From Gymnopus androsaceus JB14 (taxonomy: Eukaryota > Basidiomycota > Agaricomycetes > Agaricales > Omphalotaceae): 64,000 bases of DNA. Below the pieces are notes generated by a model. The model saw nothing but the letters and a program-made list of their open reading frames with translations. It was not told where the DNA came from and did no database searches. Both the position numbers and the translations under genes were made by a program. Location of the stretch: NCBI GenBank assembly GCA_009733575.1, contig ML769491.1:62001-126000 (forward strand), read 5' to 3'. Each line of letters opens with the position of its first letter. Position 1 is the first letter of the stretch. Shown here piece after piece: positions 21,370-32,466 of this stretch.

Positions 21370-22540
21370 TCACCTTCCCCCCTGCTTTGTTGTACTATGT
21401 GATAGAGCAACAAATAATTGACCATGTGTATAGACTGGTGATTGCAGATTCAGTTCCACTTGCTTCACAGACTGCCCTTGTGTTGCCCTTGTGATTTGTT
21501 TATGGAGACTGCAAATGCAAGACAAAATTGCTGTACTTCCAAGATGAAAGGTATTGAAGATGTCAATGTAATACATGGAATAGATGCAGTTTCACCAGCA
21601 TGGTCACCTCCCAGTATCCGAACTTCCAATACTCATTTACTGCATCAAATAAGGATTGCCCATGTGCCATTGCAAGTTCCTGTGCTGCAGTAGGATCCAG
21701 GTTTCTCAGAATCATCAATGGTGCACCAACATCAGCAAAACCTGTATTTTTGCTGGAGAAAACCCATTCATTTGGGACATCTCTGGAGCGAGGTACCCTA
21801 CTTATTCCAGAGACCTCTGGAGATCTCTGGAGAAAATTGACAGTTTTTTTGACAGCTGTCAAGCTCCAGAGATCTCTGGAGACCTCCAGCAAAAATACAG
21901 GCTTTGCTGATGAATTTTCAGCTTCAGATGTGAAATTGGAAGTCCAGTTGCATTAATGCTGTTCAAGGACTCCACAGGATACTGAAAGTCTCCATTATCA
22001 ACTCCTTCCATAATAGCTCTGTTAGAGCTGTGATATATATAAGTGTCTCCAGACATAGCTCCTAAGCATTTGAAGTTGAGGGCATCTACAGTGTCATTTC
22101 TTGGACAGAGAATTGTACATTCTAGAAACCACTCATCATTTGACAGAGGTTAGAGCAGGTTCAGTGCAGGATGAGTGAATCAAGGGTATCACCACATCTC
22201 ATGACTGTGTCCAGTTTAATTTGACCTTGCACATTATTTATGGTTCCATGACAATTCCATGACCAACCTCAAGCAGCCATTTAGCATATTTCCCATCCTC
22301 CTCTGTCCCACTATCTAATCTTTTGTGTGGATTGGAACTTGGGTTAGACCATTGTAATTTACAATCTGGAATGGATCCTCATTTTGTGGTACAGGAGGAT
22401 GTACATATGCAAGAGGTAAATTGATCTGAAATGGAATTGGAGGACTGTTCTGATGCACTTGAGAAGTATGGCAGGTTTCTGGACTGGTCAAAAATCAATT
22501 TTCTCTCTCACACTGACATTCAGCATTGCAGGTGCATGTT
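21370..22540 (-). mobile_element. Helitron-type (Pif1-like) helicase relic, interrupted
   Basis: Minus-strand pieces match the C-terminal half of Helitron helicases. In order they are GKYAKWLLEVGHG (near 22290), ECTILCPRNDTVDALNFKCL (near 22100), SGDTYIYHSSNRAIMEGVDN, SLNSINATGLPISHLKLKI, PLMILRNLDP (near 21700), and the terminal block TRATQGQSVKQVELNLQSPV with YTHGQLFVALS (21370-21470). Stops and frame changes occur between pieces, so it is dead. A 183-bp inverted-repeat element (21730-21912) sits inside the helicase reading frame. No Rep domain was recognised upstream. Confidence 0.8.
21730..21912. mobile_element. Non-autonomous inverted-repeat element (MITE-like), copy 2
   Basis: The termini catcagcaaaacctgtattt and tacaggctttgctgatg are inverted repeats and match those of the element at 8193-8457. 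The interior is a foldback of ccagagacctctggagatct type, ending in mirrored tgctgga/tccagca. It is flanked by AA at 21728-21729 and 21913-21914. Removing the element and one AA rejoins the helicase frame around the codons for LKI and GAPLM, which supports AA as the true target duplication. Confidence 0.88.
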
Positions 22541-24070
22541 CCCAGATGCTGAATTCCGGCTCCGCCGGATAACATTAGCCGCGTGAATGCGCGCTCCGAT
22601 CATTCTCAGAGCTGCCGCTGCGCGGCAGCTGCTTATTAATAATGACAAATACTTAGTCAGAGCATCTAAAATCAGCTTTTTTAAAGTACAAGCTTGCTTG
22701 ACCCGTGCCTACGGCACGGGCGGAGGTCCTCAGGGTATTATTTTAATAATATTTAGATTTTCTCAGTTAGCTCCAAATGAGCATACCATTGATGCACCAG
22801 TAATGCACTTTTGGCAAAGAAAAGTTTGTAGAGAGTGCAATTCTCATTTGTTCCTCTTTGAACTTTTACTGTACACTTTCATGCATGTTTTCTAGCATTC
22901 TATCAATTTCCTTTTGCAATGCACTGAAACTGGAATATTCAGGATTTCTGTGAAGTATGCTTTTCCAGGTTCATTTGGATTCATCAGTCTTGGTACAATG
23001 CAATAAATTTTCTTAGGGCATGTGGCTTGGGACATGTCATATATAAGTATATTTGAGAAGGATGACTATATCCTGGAGGTTGGAAATGAAGTTGAACATT
23101 CAAGAGCCAGCAAAGAGCATTGGAAATGCACTTACAGGTGTCAGGAATTGCCAGAGACTGCCAAAATCAGAGTGCATTGCATGTCAATTTGTGACGCATT
23201 TTTGGATGCATCCTTATGGGCATTTTTGAGTGCATTACTGGTACATTGATAGTATGAGGACAAAATATAACATGCAAATACAGAGGCATTGATTCAAAAA
23301 TTTATGAAGAATAAATGTTGGGATACACGGGTTCAACATCACTTGAGAGAAGGCAGCATCAAACAGTATATTTCATTTGAGCCTTGTAGTGGGAGCCGGG
23401 AGCCAAACAGATGGGGGGGATCAATGTATGTACTACAAACAGGCTTATATATGGTAAATTAATATTTCCAATCAAAGGCCATGGCAAGCAACAGCACTTG
23501 GCAAAAAAATCAAATCTTACAATGAATAGGATAAATGAAATTTAAAAACCATGCTGGACAGAAACTTGTACTGTAAGGGTTTCTCCCTTATACTCACTTC
23601 TGCTGACCTGCTTAAAGTTGTCTCACTCACTCCACAATACATGTATGTCTTGTCACTCTGCATTGGGCTCTTGAAGGATTAACCTTTACTTGCATAGATT
23701 ACTTAAGTGTTTTATCTCATGTCAGACTAACTACATTTCTCCTTTATTTGCCTTAAATTAAGTAGTTCCAACCAAAAATTTCACACAAACTGCTCTGAAC
23801 TGTCTGCCAGAATCATAGTAAGTGGGTGTCTGAAGTAGAGACTTTAATCCAGTGCTCAGGACAGCACCATTTTCATGAAACTACAGTATAGATTTGAAGG
23901 TCAGATTGCGGCGCCGGCCGCGACGGCCACTGCGTGGAGCACTGGGGGTTCCCCCCAGACCCCCACGCTGCCGCGGGCCCGCTGCGCGGAGCTTATGCCT
24001 GCGGCGCCTAGGTGGGAATACTGAAGCATTGATGCCACGCGCTCTGCTCGCTGTGGCGCTTAAATAGCTG
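22541..24070. repeat. TE-like tract with GC-rich hairpins at both ends
   Basis: A low-GC stretch (about 22730-23890) lies between GC-rich blocks. Left hairpins: ccggctccgccgg near 22558, a perfect 9-bp-arm hairpin agctgccgc-tgc-gcggcagct at 22610-22630, and cccgtgcc-tac-ggcacggg at 22702-22720. The right block (about 23908-24062) contains ggggttccccccagaccccc and several palindromic GC runs. No reading frame is credible. It is probably further transposon remains nested with the helicase relic. Confidence 0.55.
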
Positions 24071-24350
24071 ACCAATGATTAGCTAAATAGCGGACTTTGA
24101 AATCAAGCGCCCCGTCTTCATTTTAAGTATAGGATAGGATAGGATATAGGATCCTCTCATTCGCTTTTATCCGTTTGTTGTGAAGACTTTCTTACTTCCA
24201 CGTCCCCATCGCCGTTTGGTCGGCCTACACGACTGCACTATCTTCAACTTTCGGGCAGCCGGCAGCTTCAGTCTCACCGTTTGGGTCTGGACTTGGACCT
24301 ACTTACTGTATTTGACTATGAAAGATTAAACGAAAGATATCACAAAGAAC
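24071..24350. other. Spacer with a short tandem repeat
   Basis: Contains a pentamer run, aggataggataggata, near 24131. No gene is seen. Confidence 0.45.
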
Positions 24351-25608
24351 TCAAAAGTCTAATTTAAATTCCTTGTCCCAATTTACTTCCCGCACTGTCA
24401 GCTTCCCCGATGCATCCAAAGATAGAAGCATCTTTCTGAGGGCTCGTCCAAGAGTTTTACTTACCTTGAAATCCACCGTTTCGATTGAGGCAAACTCGGG
24501 CTTCTCAAGCAGCGCGTCAAATCTTGACCATCCAGTCAAGAGAAGAGTCTCCGATAGCACACCGATATTCAAGTGTTGGAGGGAAACTAGATTTCCTTCC
24601 GAGTTTAGGAGAGGCTCGAATAGAGCTTCGATCCATCTCACAGGGTCAAATTTGTGGTCGTGCTCATGCAGCTCCACCAAGGATAAGTAGCGTAAGTTGG
24701 GGGTGTATTGAAGATGAGCGTGATTTGAAGCTGGAAAAGTAAAATCAACGCATTGTTAATTCAAAGTGGGAAATGAATTGGAGTTTCAAAGCATACACAC
24801 CTTGTACGGGATATCTGCGCAACGTCAACTCCCTAAGACCAGTGCCAAAGTATTGTAAAGCCGCCATATTTACTTCACTGGGGACATCCAATGAATTTAA
24901 ATAGCGAAAACCAAAAGGACACCGGTCTTGTTGGAACCAAGTCATGAAACGAGATATGTTATGCTTGTTGTCATCGTCGTCTAACCGCAATTCATCAAGC
25001 TGGATACTTCGAGGTGGAAGACTATCCTCTTCAATCACCAACTCTGAAAGAGAAGTTGGCATATCAGGATGACGTTGCAGGGCAACAGCCAGGACCTTCA
25101 GATTCCTCATACGACTGAGAAGAGATGCCAACTCTGCGAATGTGTAGATGTGAAAGCGAAGTGCAGAGAACCGAGTTACTGAAGGAGCCTGGCAGATTTC
25201 AGTCAAGGCCGCTCTCAGCAAGGGAGGCAAGCTCCCCCATTGTACGGAGTAAAGCGATAAACTATCCAAATTGGACAGTCGTCGAATAAGGCTGGCTGTA
25301 GCAGTATATACTGCGTGTACATGCTCAGACTGCCTAGATTGTCCAAACGACCGAAGTTCCAAAGACCGAACAAATGATGCCAGATAAGGCTTTTGGGAGA
25401 ATAATGCATCCAAATGCTTGGTGGCCTTCAGATTTGCACCCATGCCGATCAAGCGAAACGTCGAGAGAACGATTTCTCGGAAGATACCACGCTGCGATGA
25501 GAGAACCCAGGCTCTTCCAACTAGAGCGCAGTTGAGGAGAGAATCTTTGTCAGAGTAGAGATTCTCGAGGATGAGGTCTACAATTTCGCTGGGTATCTCC
25601 ATCATCAT
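24351..25608 (-). CDS. F-box/LRR-like family copy C, intact
   Basis: Two exons, 25608-24801 and 24730-24351, join in phase to about 395 aa across a 70-base intron (donor GTGTGTATGC, acceptor TTTTCCAG). The start is the ATG of MMMEIPSEIVDLILENLY. An upstream in-frame ATG at 25653 falls inside the leader shared with other copies, so it is not used. The F-box region (residues about 3-45) contains LLNCALVGRAWVLSSQRGIF. The rest consists of leucine-rich segments (SLPPLLRAALTEICQAPSVT, LASLLSRMRNLKVLAV, ALQYFGTGLRELTLR) and ends WIEALFEPLLNSEGN, LLEKPEFASIETVDFKV. The predicted role is a substrate adaptor of an SCF ubiquitin ligase, by family. Targets are unknown. Confidence 0.78.
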
Positions 25609-25672
25609 GATGGTATGTAGGAGGAAGGAACAATTTTGACGCCCGTCCTGCATCGCTTGGAATCTGACGGTA

Positions 25673-26080
25673 TCAATTCAAAGCGAAAGAGGAATTCAAA
25701 ATACGCACACGCCTGAATTCATTTACCCCAACAACTTTAGCTCTCAAAAATCTGCACCAAATTACTGTAGAATGGGCCGATCTACTACGGTCTACCTGAC
25801 TGGTCATCTCCAACAATTGTAGATTACTAACGTCAAGCGGACATGAATTTCGTTGGAACCAATTCATGAAGGATTGAAGGCTGTTATCAAAGGTGAGCTA
25901 CAAGCCACTAAGCTTTATACACCGAGGTTGAGTCGTTTCCGAACCTGGGAGGGAATCTGGCACTCCAGTCGCGGCAAAACTACACCAGCATCCAGCACCT
26001 TCAAATTCTTCATACGATTGAGGGGAGATACCAGTTCTGCAAAGGTGGGGATGTCAAAGTGAGTCGCAGAGAGTCGAGTT
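25673..26080 (-). pseudogene. F-box family copy D, middle fragment
   Basis: Family text without ends: HFDIPTFAELVSPLNRMKNL, KVLDAGVVLPRLECQIPS, then after frame changes NWFQRNSCPLDVSNLQLLEM. It stops abruptly at about 26081, where a copied piece of the SEL1-repeat gene begins. Confidence 0.7.
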
Positions 26081-26082
26081 AC

Positions 26083-26526
26083 AGATGACTATTGGCATAT
26101 CCTTGGATAGGCCGAGGTTCTGCATTGCTAATCGATGGTCTTCCTGTGTGAGCATGGATGGGACCCGACTGCCAGGAATCCCTCAGCGCAGAACCAGAGC
26201 CTTGCTCAGCCTCATCTGGAGCATATATTGTAAACGTTCGAGTTTCTGGAATCGAACGAATCTCTTGCATTCTCCCTTGCGAATATCTTTCTGGGATCCT
26301 CGTAATCATATTTGAATTCATATCCATGAGCGAATTTTCGACATTGCCCCTCGAGGACGCAGTGGCATTCGAGTCGCGTCGGAAACGGCCGTGAATGAAA
26401 TGTATTGAGGATCGTGTACAGTCTGCGAGTATTTGGAAGAAGAAGAATTCGGTGGAATCTTCACTGCTGGAGGTCGATCACTATTTCTTCTCGCAGATTC
26501 CTTGCAGACGAGCTCCAAAGGTAAAG
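26083..26526 (-). pseudogene. Detached partial copy of the SEL1-repeat gene
   Basis: From tgactattggcatatccttg at 26082 the sequence follows about 31228-31711, inside exon 1 of the SEL1-repeat gene, with substitutions and several deletions that break the frame. Preserved pieces include SGSALRDSWQSGPIHAHTGR, PRPIQGYANSHL and SARRNSDRPPAVKIPPNSSS. Only the Ser-rich N-terminal portion was copied, without SEL1 repeats. Confidence 0.85.
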
Positions 26527-27150
26527 GGTGGGCAGGCCCATGAATCCTAAAGGTAGGAAAAGGTCTTAGCGAGGTGCGGGGGGAGGATACTGAGAACTAC
26601 ACTCACCTACTATTAGTCTTGCGTAAACTCAACATTTTTAAGCCCGATTATTTCTTGCGCTTCGAACGGTTGCGACGGAAGCCCCTGCTACTAGAAAGAA
26701 TTCATCTTCTGCTCGAATAGCGCAGGGACGGAGAGAACTTGGTTGCTTGAGCTGTCATTATTTAAGGAAGCTCGGAAGTCAAAGTTGATGGACTCGTAGA
26801 GGGAGACTGTATCAATAAAGACGAGTATCATGAGGCAGGACGAAGGAGGCCATTTTGGATTTAATTTGAGCTGGGCAGTGGGAGCAAAAAATGCGGAACG
26901 AAGGCGAGGTCGAGTGCTTATTAGAAGCCGGTACTTGAGGATTTGATTCGGAATTATCGACGAAGAGCGATTCAAACTTCAACTTGAATAGATTGTGCTA
27001 GAATTCTAGATTCCATTATTTAAGGCACTAGTATTCAAATCGATTCTAGTACTGCAGCTTATAATCGTGTTTCTGTAGTCGCAGGGGTAGCGGGCCGTAA
27101 TAGGGGGAGGTACACTGAGTGGCTTATGTTTTGTGTCTAACATTCTACTT
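26527..27150. other. Gene-free spacer
   Basis: No supported gene. It carries short AT-rich stretches and possibly the upstream exon and promoter of the kinase that follows. Confidence 0.4.
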
Positions 27151-27156
27151 TCAGGA

Positions 27157-28532
27157 CTCGCGACCGTATCCCAATTTATTCAGCCTGTTATCAGCTTTTA
27201 CCACTACCTCTTCTTCGAACCATCGACAGACTGGCGTTCAAATTCAAATTAGGTGCTCAGCTGGGTTACGGTGGATACGTGAGTTTAAAGATACTCTTTC
27301 AGATAATCACTCGAATAACCAACCGCCTTCCCACTGCAGGGCCAAGTTTTCAAAGCCACTGAAATCTCGAATACCAATATTGTAATTGCTCTCAAAAAAT
27401 CGCGCACTCCGAGGAAAATCAAACGCACCGTTCTCCAACACGAGAGTCGTGTGCTTCAGCTCTTGCAAGGTCATGTCGCTATCCCTGCTGTTTACGCATA
27501 CGGCCATTTGGATCACTTTGAATACATGGCTATAGAGCTACTAGGTCCCAGCCTAAAAGACAAGCTCAATCTTTTGGACGGTGCCGGATTGAAGGTGAAA
27601 ACGGTCATACGGATTGTAGATCAAGCAGTAAGTAAAGTTCTCTCTGTTTACACGGAAGCTAGACCTAAATTCTTATATCTTATGTAGCTCTCTGCGTTGG
27701 AACATGTCCACTCGAAAGGAATCGTACATTGCGACATCAAGCCTCACAATTTTCTTTGCGCACTAGACGATGACTCGATAATCAAACTTGTCGACTTTGG
27801 CTTGTCCAAGCCTCTCCTTCATGGTCCACCCAACCAATATAATCCATCTCAAGAGCGACGACATATTACGGGATCGGTGTATTGGGCTAGCCTCAATTCA
27901 CATAAAGGCCTTGGTCAGTCTAACTTGTCTTCACGCTAGTGTACTAATCGTTCATCAACCATCTAGATTTAGCTCCGCGCGACGACCTCGAGTCTCTGGC
28001 ATATGTTGTCTTGCACCTCCTCCGTGGAACTCTCCCATGGAAACCTCGTCCACGAGGAGAATCTCAACTCCGCTCGCAAGAAATTGTCCGAATCATGAAA
28101 TCAACATACACTAGCGAATGTCTCGCTGAAGGCTTCCCACACGAATTCGGCGAGCTTTTGACGCACGGCCGTTCTCTCGAATTTACACAATTTACTAATT
28201 ATGCCAAACTTAGACGCGAGTTTGCTGAGCTAGATGCAAAGGAGAAGAGCGGATCGTCGGCCACTTTGGAAGGTCCATTTTGGGCTGCTTGTGCTCGTAC
28301 TCCGATTTCTGCGATCAGTGCTGCTGCTTTGGAGGTGGATATCGACCTTCCTCCAGAAGACGTGAAGGTCCAGTTCCATGTCAACGATCAGGGAGAAAAC
28401 AGTTATATTGGATGGGACGTTGATCAGTGGGACAACCGTCAGCAAGAGCGTGATAAGAATTTGACCCTCACCGAAGAACAAGCAGAGGAATTGGATGGTT
28501 GTCTAGTTTCAATCGAGGAAGTAACGGATTGA
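27157..28532 (+). CDS. Casein-kinase-1-like protein kinase
   Basis: Exons: a first exon ending at 27278, then 27340-27627, 27688-27913 and 27967-28532, all joined in phase. The kinase fold is visible in order: glycine loop [22 protein letters not shown]-type lysine in [28 protein letters not shown] as in CK1 kinases, catalytic loop [11 protein letters not shown], metal motif VDFGLSK, CK1-type substitute for the APE motif ([19 protein letters not shown]), [20 protein letters not shown] and LPWKP. The C-terminal 100 residues are acidic. The start codon was not found: the open frame continues upstream without ATG to about 27157, so a short first exon is missing from this model. The catalytic residues are intact. 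It stands among broken F-box copies. Confidence 0.86.
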
Positions 28533-29079
28533 GGACCAAGCTCCTTACCTTGACTTTGGATCTCCAAAGATACTATTTTTCCTTCTATTCCGTTTACTGT
28601 CTAGTGGAGTGCTCGATCCACCTACGCGCGGATCTAGATTTGTTTGCCCTCCGCGTAGTTATTCTTCTGGTCCTCGATGACCGTTTCAGTATCACTTGCC
28701 TTACAAACTCGTTTGCGCCATTCTTTTAATATTTCTTTGGCTACTGATTTTGTTATTACTTTGTCTTGAAGATTTGGCTTGTAACATCGCACCATAGTAC
28801 AAGACGTACAAAGCTTAGAAATCTGTATTTGTATGGGGTACGATAGATAGACTTATTATCCAATGACCCCCGTCCTTCCGTTCTGTTTGTACGCCAACCT
28901 TCTAAGAGTGGACTACGGCTTTAGGCCTACCTGGTGAAGGTTTTTTGACTCAGACCAGCCGAACTTCGGTGATCCTGCCTACGGGACTGTTCGCGTCCGT
29001 CTGATGCAGATTTCCGAAGGATAAGCTGCGTAGGGTATCGAAGTTGGTGTTCAAGGCTAGTGTGTTATGACGATGGATC
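28533..29079. other. Kinase 3' end and spacer
   Basis: T-rich 3' flank of the kinase, then no gene. Confidence 0.4.
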
Positions 29080-29610
29080 ATCAATACCAATTCAATTCAA
29101 ACGACAGGAATTCGAAGCATACACAAACACCCGTTTTCATATACCCAACAACTTCAGCTTCTCTGTAAAATGGCGTGATCGACTACCAGACTGGACATCT
29201 CCAAAGATTGTAGATTAACAACATGACTCTTGTTTAAACCATTGAAAACGAAGTTCCAGGGACTGTACATCCGACGCCAGATAAAGGCTTTGTGGAGAAT
29301 GATACATCCAATCGCCCAGTGGTCTTTAGATAGACATCCATGATATCAGCGCCGCAAAGTTTTGATCATCCGCAGAGGGCAATTTGAGGATGATTTCTCG
29401 AAATATGCCTCGTCGTGAAGAGCGAACCCAGGCTCTCCCAACCAGCGCGCATGTGAGAAGAGTAGCTCGTCGAGGATACGGTCTACAGGTTCGGTTGGTA
29501 TCTCTGTCATGGTGGCGCGAAGGAAGCTGGAGGTTGGTTGGAAGACCCGTTGACGAAGTTCTTGTTTCCATAGTGCGCAACCTGTCAATGACTTTGTGCC
29601 TTCATTCAAA
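29080..29610 (-). pseudogene. F-box family copy E, degraded
   Basis: The N-terminal piece reads MTEIPTEPVDRILDELLFSH and GRAWVRSSRRGIFREI in different frames (29330-29520). The lower part (29080-29260) aligns with the middle of copy D (cccaacaacttcagct, tggacatctccaa). Many frame breaks. Confidence 0.65.
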
Positions 29611-29748
29611 CCGGGTAAAAGGCAAACAGAGAATAAAAGATGGTCTGTAGCTATAAAAAAATCCAACTATTCCTTTGCAATCAACTAAAGTGTACATGTA
29701 TATAAGATCTTACTAAGTTATGGTATAATTATGCTCTCAAAGCAATCA

Positions 29749-31778
29749 TTATTGAAATTTTTCCTTGTGAATCCAAGCCAGTCCAATATCGCTATGTCCT
29801 TGAGCCACCTAACAAACACAACAACAAGTTAGTTTCACCATGCTCGTCCAAAACGAAGCAACTCACAGCAGCCCGATACCACTTTGCAGCCTCCTTGCGA
29901 TCCTTTTTACATCCCTTCCCATTGGCGAGAGCGAATCCCAGGTCATTCTGAGCATCAGCATCCCCCAGACGTGCAGCGACCTTGTAATAGCTCTACAGCA
30001 AAATGATATATAAGAATCACAGCAACGGAGGAGGAAAAAAACAAAACAGCACTCACCACACCCATCTTCTGATCCTTCGCCACACCCCAACCATGAAAGA
30101 AACACTGCCCCACTTCATAAATCGCCAACACCAGCTCTGCCTTGACCACACCCTTCTCTCCGCCATCATCCAACCCATCACTCAACCGTGCTCTCTCCAA
30201 ATCCGCTACAGCACCTTCCGCGGCCCGCCGCACCCAACCAAACCCGCCCTTCTCATCCTTCTTACAGCCCCAACCATGCCTTAGCGTTAAGCCCCACATC
30301 AGCATCCCGACTCCACACCCACCACCCTCCTTTGCGCTCTTCTCAAAACACATTGCAGATTCACGTAGCCGATTCGCTTCGTGGTGCTTTATACCGAGCT
30401 GTAGGAACTCTTCGGCTTTGCTCATCGGCTCTGCCACTGGTGAAGGAGGCGCAGGCGCATTATACGTTTGAGCCAGAGGCGAGCTTGTGCCTTGACCTAA
30501 TGGTGGATCGATCTTGAAATGGGTAGAACCATTTGGTGAGGGTGTCGCACTGTTGTCGTCTAGCTGGTAGAACGAGTACGCATCAGAGTATAAGCTCACT
30601 GGGGAGTCTGCTCTTAAGGAGGGTGGTCTTCGGGGTAGAGATACCTCGAGGTGACTGTACGAAGATGTCGTATTAACCGAGGGACGTGCATTCGCATTCG
30701 CATTCAAACGCGATTGCGAGACAACTTGTTGGGATAAAGGTGAAGACGACATTTCGCGAGGGAAGGAAGGTGGAAGGTGGGAAGAAGAAGAGGCCGCAGA
30801 ACCCCTACTTGAGTAGTAATTAGGCGACTGAGATGATGGGGATCCTGTGTATGATGTCGAGGAACCTGTGCTTGGTCTGGAAAATGATGGTGGTGTAGGT
30901 GATGGGGTATTGAGACGTCGTTTGTTGAGATTCCTTTCCAACACCCTTCTCTTTGATTCTGGGTTCACATCTGCTTCGAGAATGGGAGCGGCGCTGGAAT
31001 TTGGACGAGGGGGAGTGATTGAAGAAGAAGAGGCTTCTCCCTCGTATGGATCCCTAGCGTTTCGCACAGGTCTCGAATAGTTTGACACTGCGCCCACATT
31101 CCGAACAATAGGTGCTCTACCAGCGGAATGCGGGGTTTCAGACCCTGGAGAGGTCACGACGACAGCAGGGACAGGAGATGATGGGGAAGATGGCGAGGAA
31201 GGTTCGTCAGATCGAGATGCGAACAAATGACTATTGGCATATCCTTGGATGGGCCGAGGTCCTGCATTGCTAATCGATGGTCTTCCGGTGTGAGCATGGA
31301 TGGGACCAGACTGCCAGGAATCTCTCAGCGCAGAACCAGAACCCTTGGTTAAATCCTCGTCCTCATCTGGAGCATATATATTGTAAATGTTCGAGTTTCT
31401 CGAATCGAATGAATCTCTAGCATTCTGCCTTGCGAAAATCTCTCTAGGATCCTCGTAATCCCCCATATCCATATCCATGAACGAATTGTCGACATCACCC
31501 CTCGAGGACGTAGTGGCATTCGAGTCGCGTCGGAAACGACTGTGAATAAGAGGTGAAACTGGAGGTTGTGGTTGTTGGGATTGTGGGCTGGGATTAATAT
31601 CGTGTACAGGCTGCGAGTATTTGGAAGAAGAAGAATTGGGCGGAATCGTCACTGCTGGAGGTCGATTGCCGTTTCTTCTCGCAGATTCTTTGCGGACTAG
31701 CTCCAAAGGTGAAGTTGCTTGGAAATCGAACGAACTGGGACCATAATTGGGCTGCTGCACACGAGAAGCAGCCATCAT
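29749..31778 (-). CDS. SEL1-repeat (HCP-like) protein with long disordered N-terminus
   Basis: Three exons: 31778-30057, 29992-29867, 29808-29749, in phase, about 635 aa. Residues 1-450 are low-complexity Ser/Pro/Asn-rich with no fold visible, including NANANA coded by a gcattc triplet repeat near 30690. From about residue 460 come SEL1/TPR-like helices: AEEFLQLGIKHHEANRLRES, MCFEKSAKEGGG, MLMWGLTLRHGWGCKKDEKG, VGQCFFHGWGVAKDQKMGV, ARLGDADAQNDLGFALANGK, WYRAAVAQGHSDIGLAW. SEL1 proteins of this layout act as scaffolds in fungal signalling and cell-wall synthesis (for example chitin synthase activators). The exact partner is not deducible. The N-terminal part has a detached copy at 26083-26526. 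Confidence 0.85.
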
Positions 31779-32466
31779 GCTGAAAGAGGGAAAGAGAGTT
31801 GACCTTGGCGGGTAGTCACAGACTGAAACGGAAGATTGGCGCAGTAGTTATATTCTGAGATTAGATATGAACCGCTTTTGGATTCTTCGCTAATAACCAT
31901 GGCAACGACATCGCAGCGGCTTCCGAGGATGTAAGCAGTAATTAGAGAAATAATAAACAGTTCATCTAACTTGCCAGCGTTCACCTTTCCTGGCCACTGC
32001 AAGCGAACTACCCGAACGGCGCTCAGCCTTGCTCGCCATCTCCTGTTTCATAGTTATATTTGAGTGTTTTCGCCGAACACAGTTGTTTTATGGCTCTGAA
32101 ATGCTGTAGCTGGATGGGCTGCGGCTGAATCATGGCAAAGCATGGCAAACGATCTCAACACCCGGTATCGGAACAACAGGATCGTATCCTAGCGGGTACC
32201 AATATCCAACCCTCTTTCTCAGAAGTGCACCATAACACCGGAGCATTGTTGCTTGATTCTATGGCTGCTCGGGGAAACTATTGTATGCATACGGCTTTTC
32301 CTGCGGACGCTAAAATAGGTTTATTTGATGATTTTCTGGGTGCAGTACTGCAGGCGAAGTGAGTTCAGTACAGTTCGCGGATGATTCTGACGTTGATATG
32401 AAACAGACTCGTGCGGCCATGGCCCCTGTCTAAAATTACTTTCATTCTCAACCATCATCAATCATC
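31779..32466. other. Intergenic region between divergent SEL1 and F-box genes
   Basis: A 76-codon frame at 32132-32362 has no family resemblance. The stretch from about 32361, gagttcagtacagttcgcgg then atgattctgac, recurs at 34161 before copy G, so the promoter region was duplicated with the gene. Confidence 0.5.

Noticed and set aside
23002..23260. Short frames in the low-GC tract as transposase pieces
   Set aside because: Neither strand gives more than isolated protein-like words, and no transposase motif could be identified.
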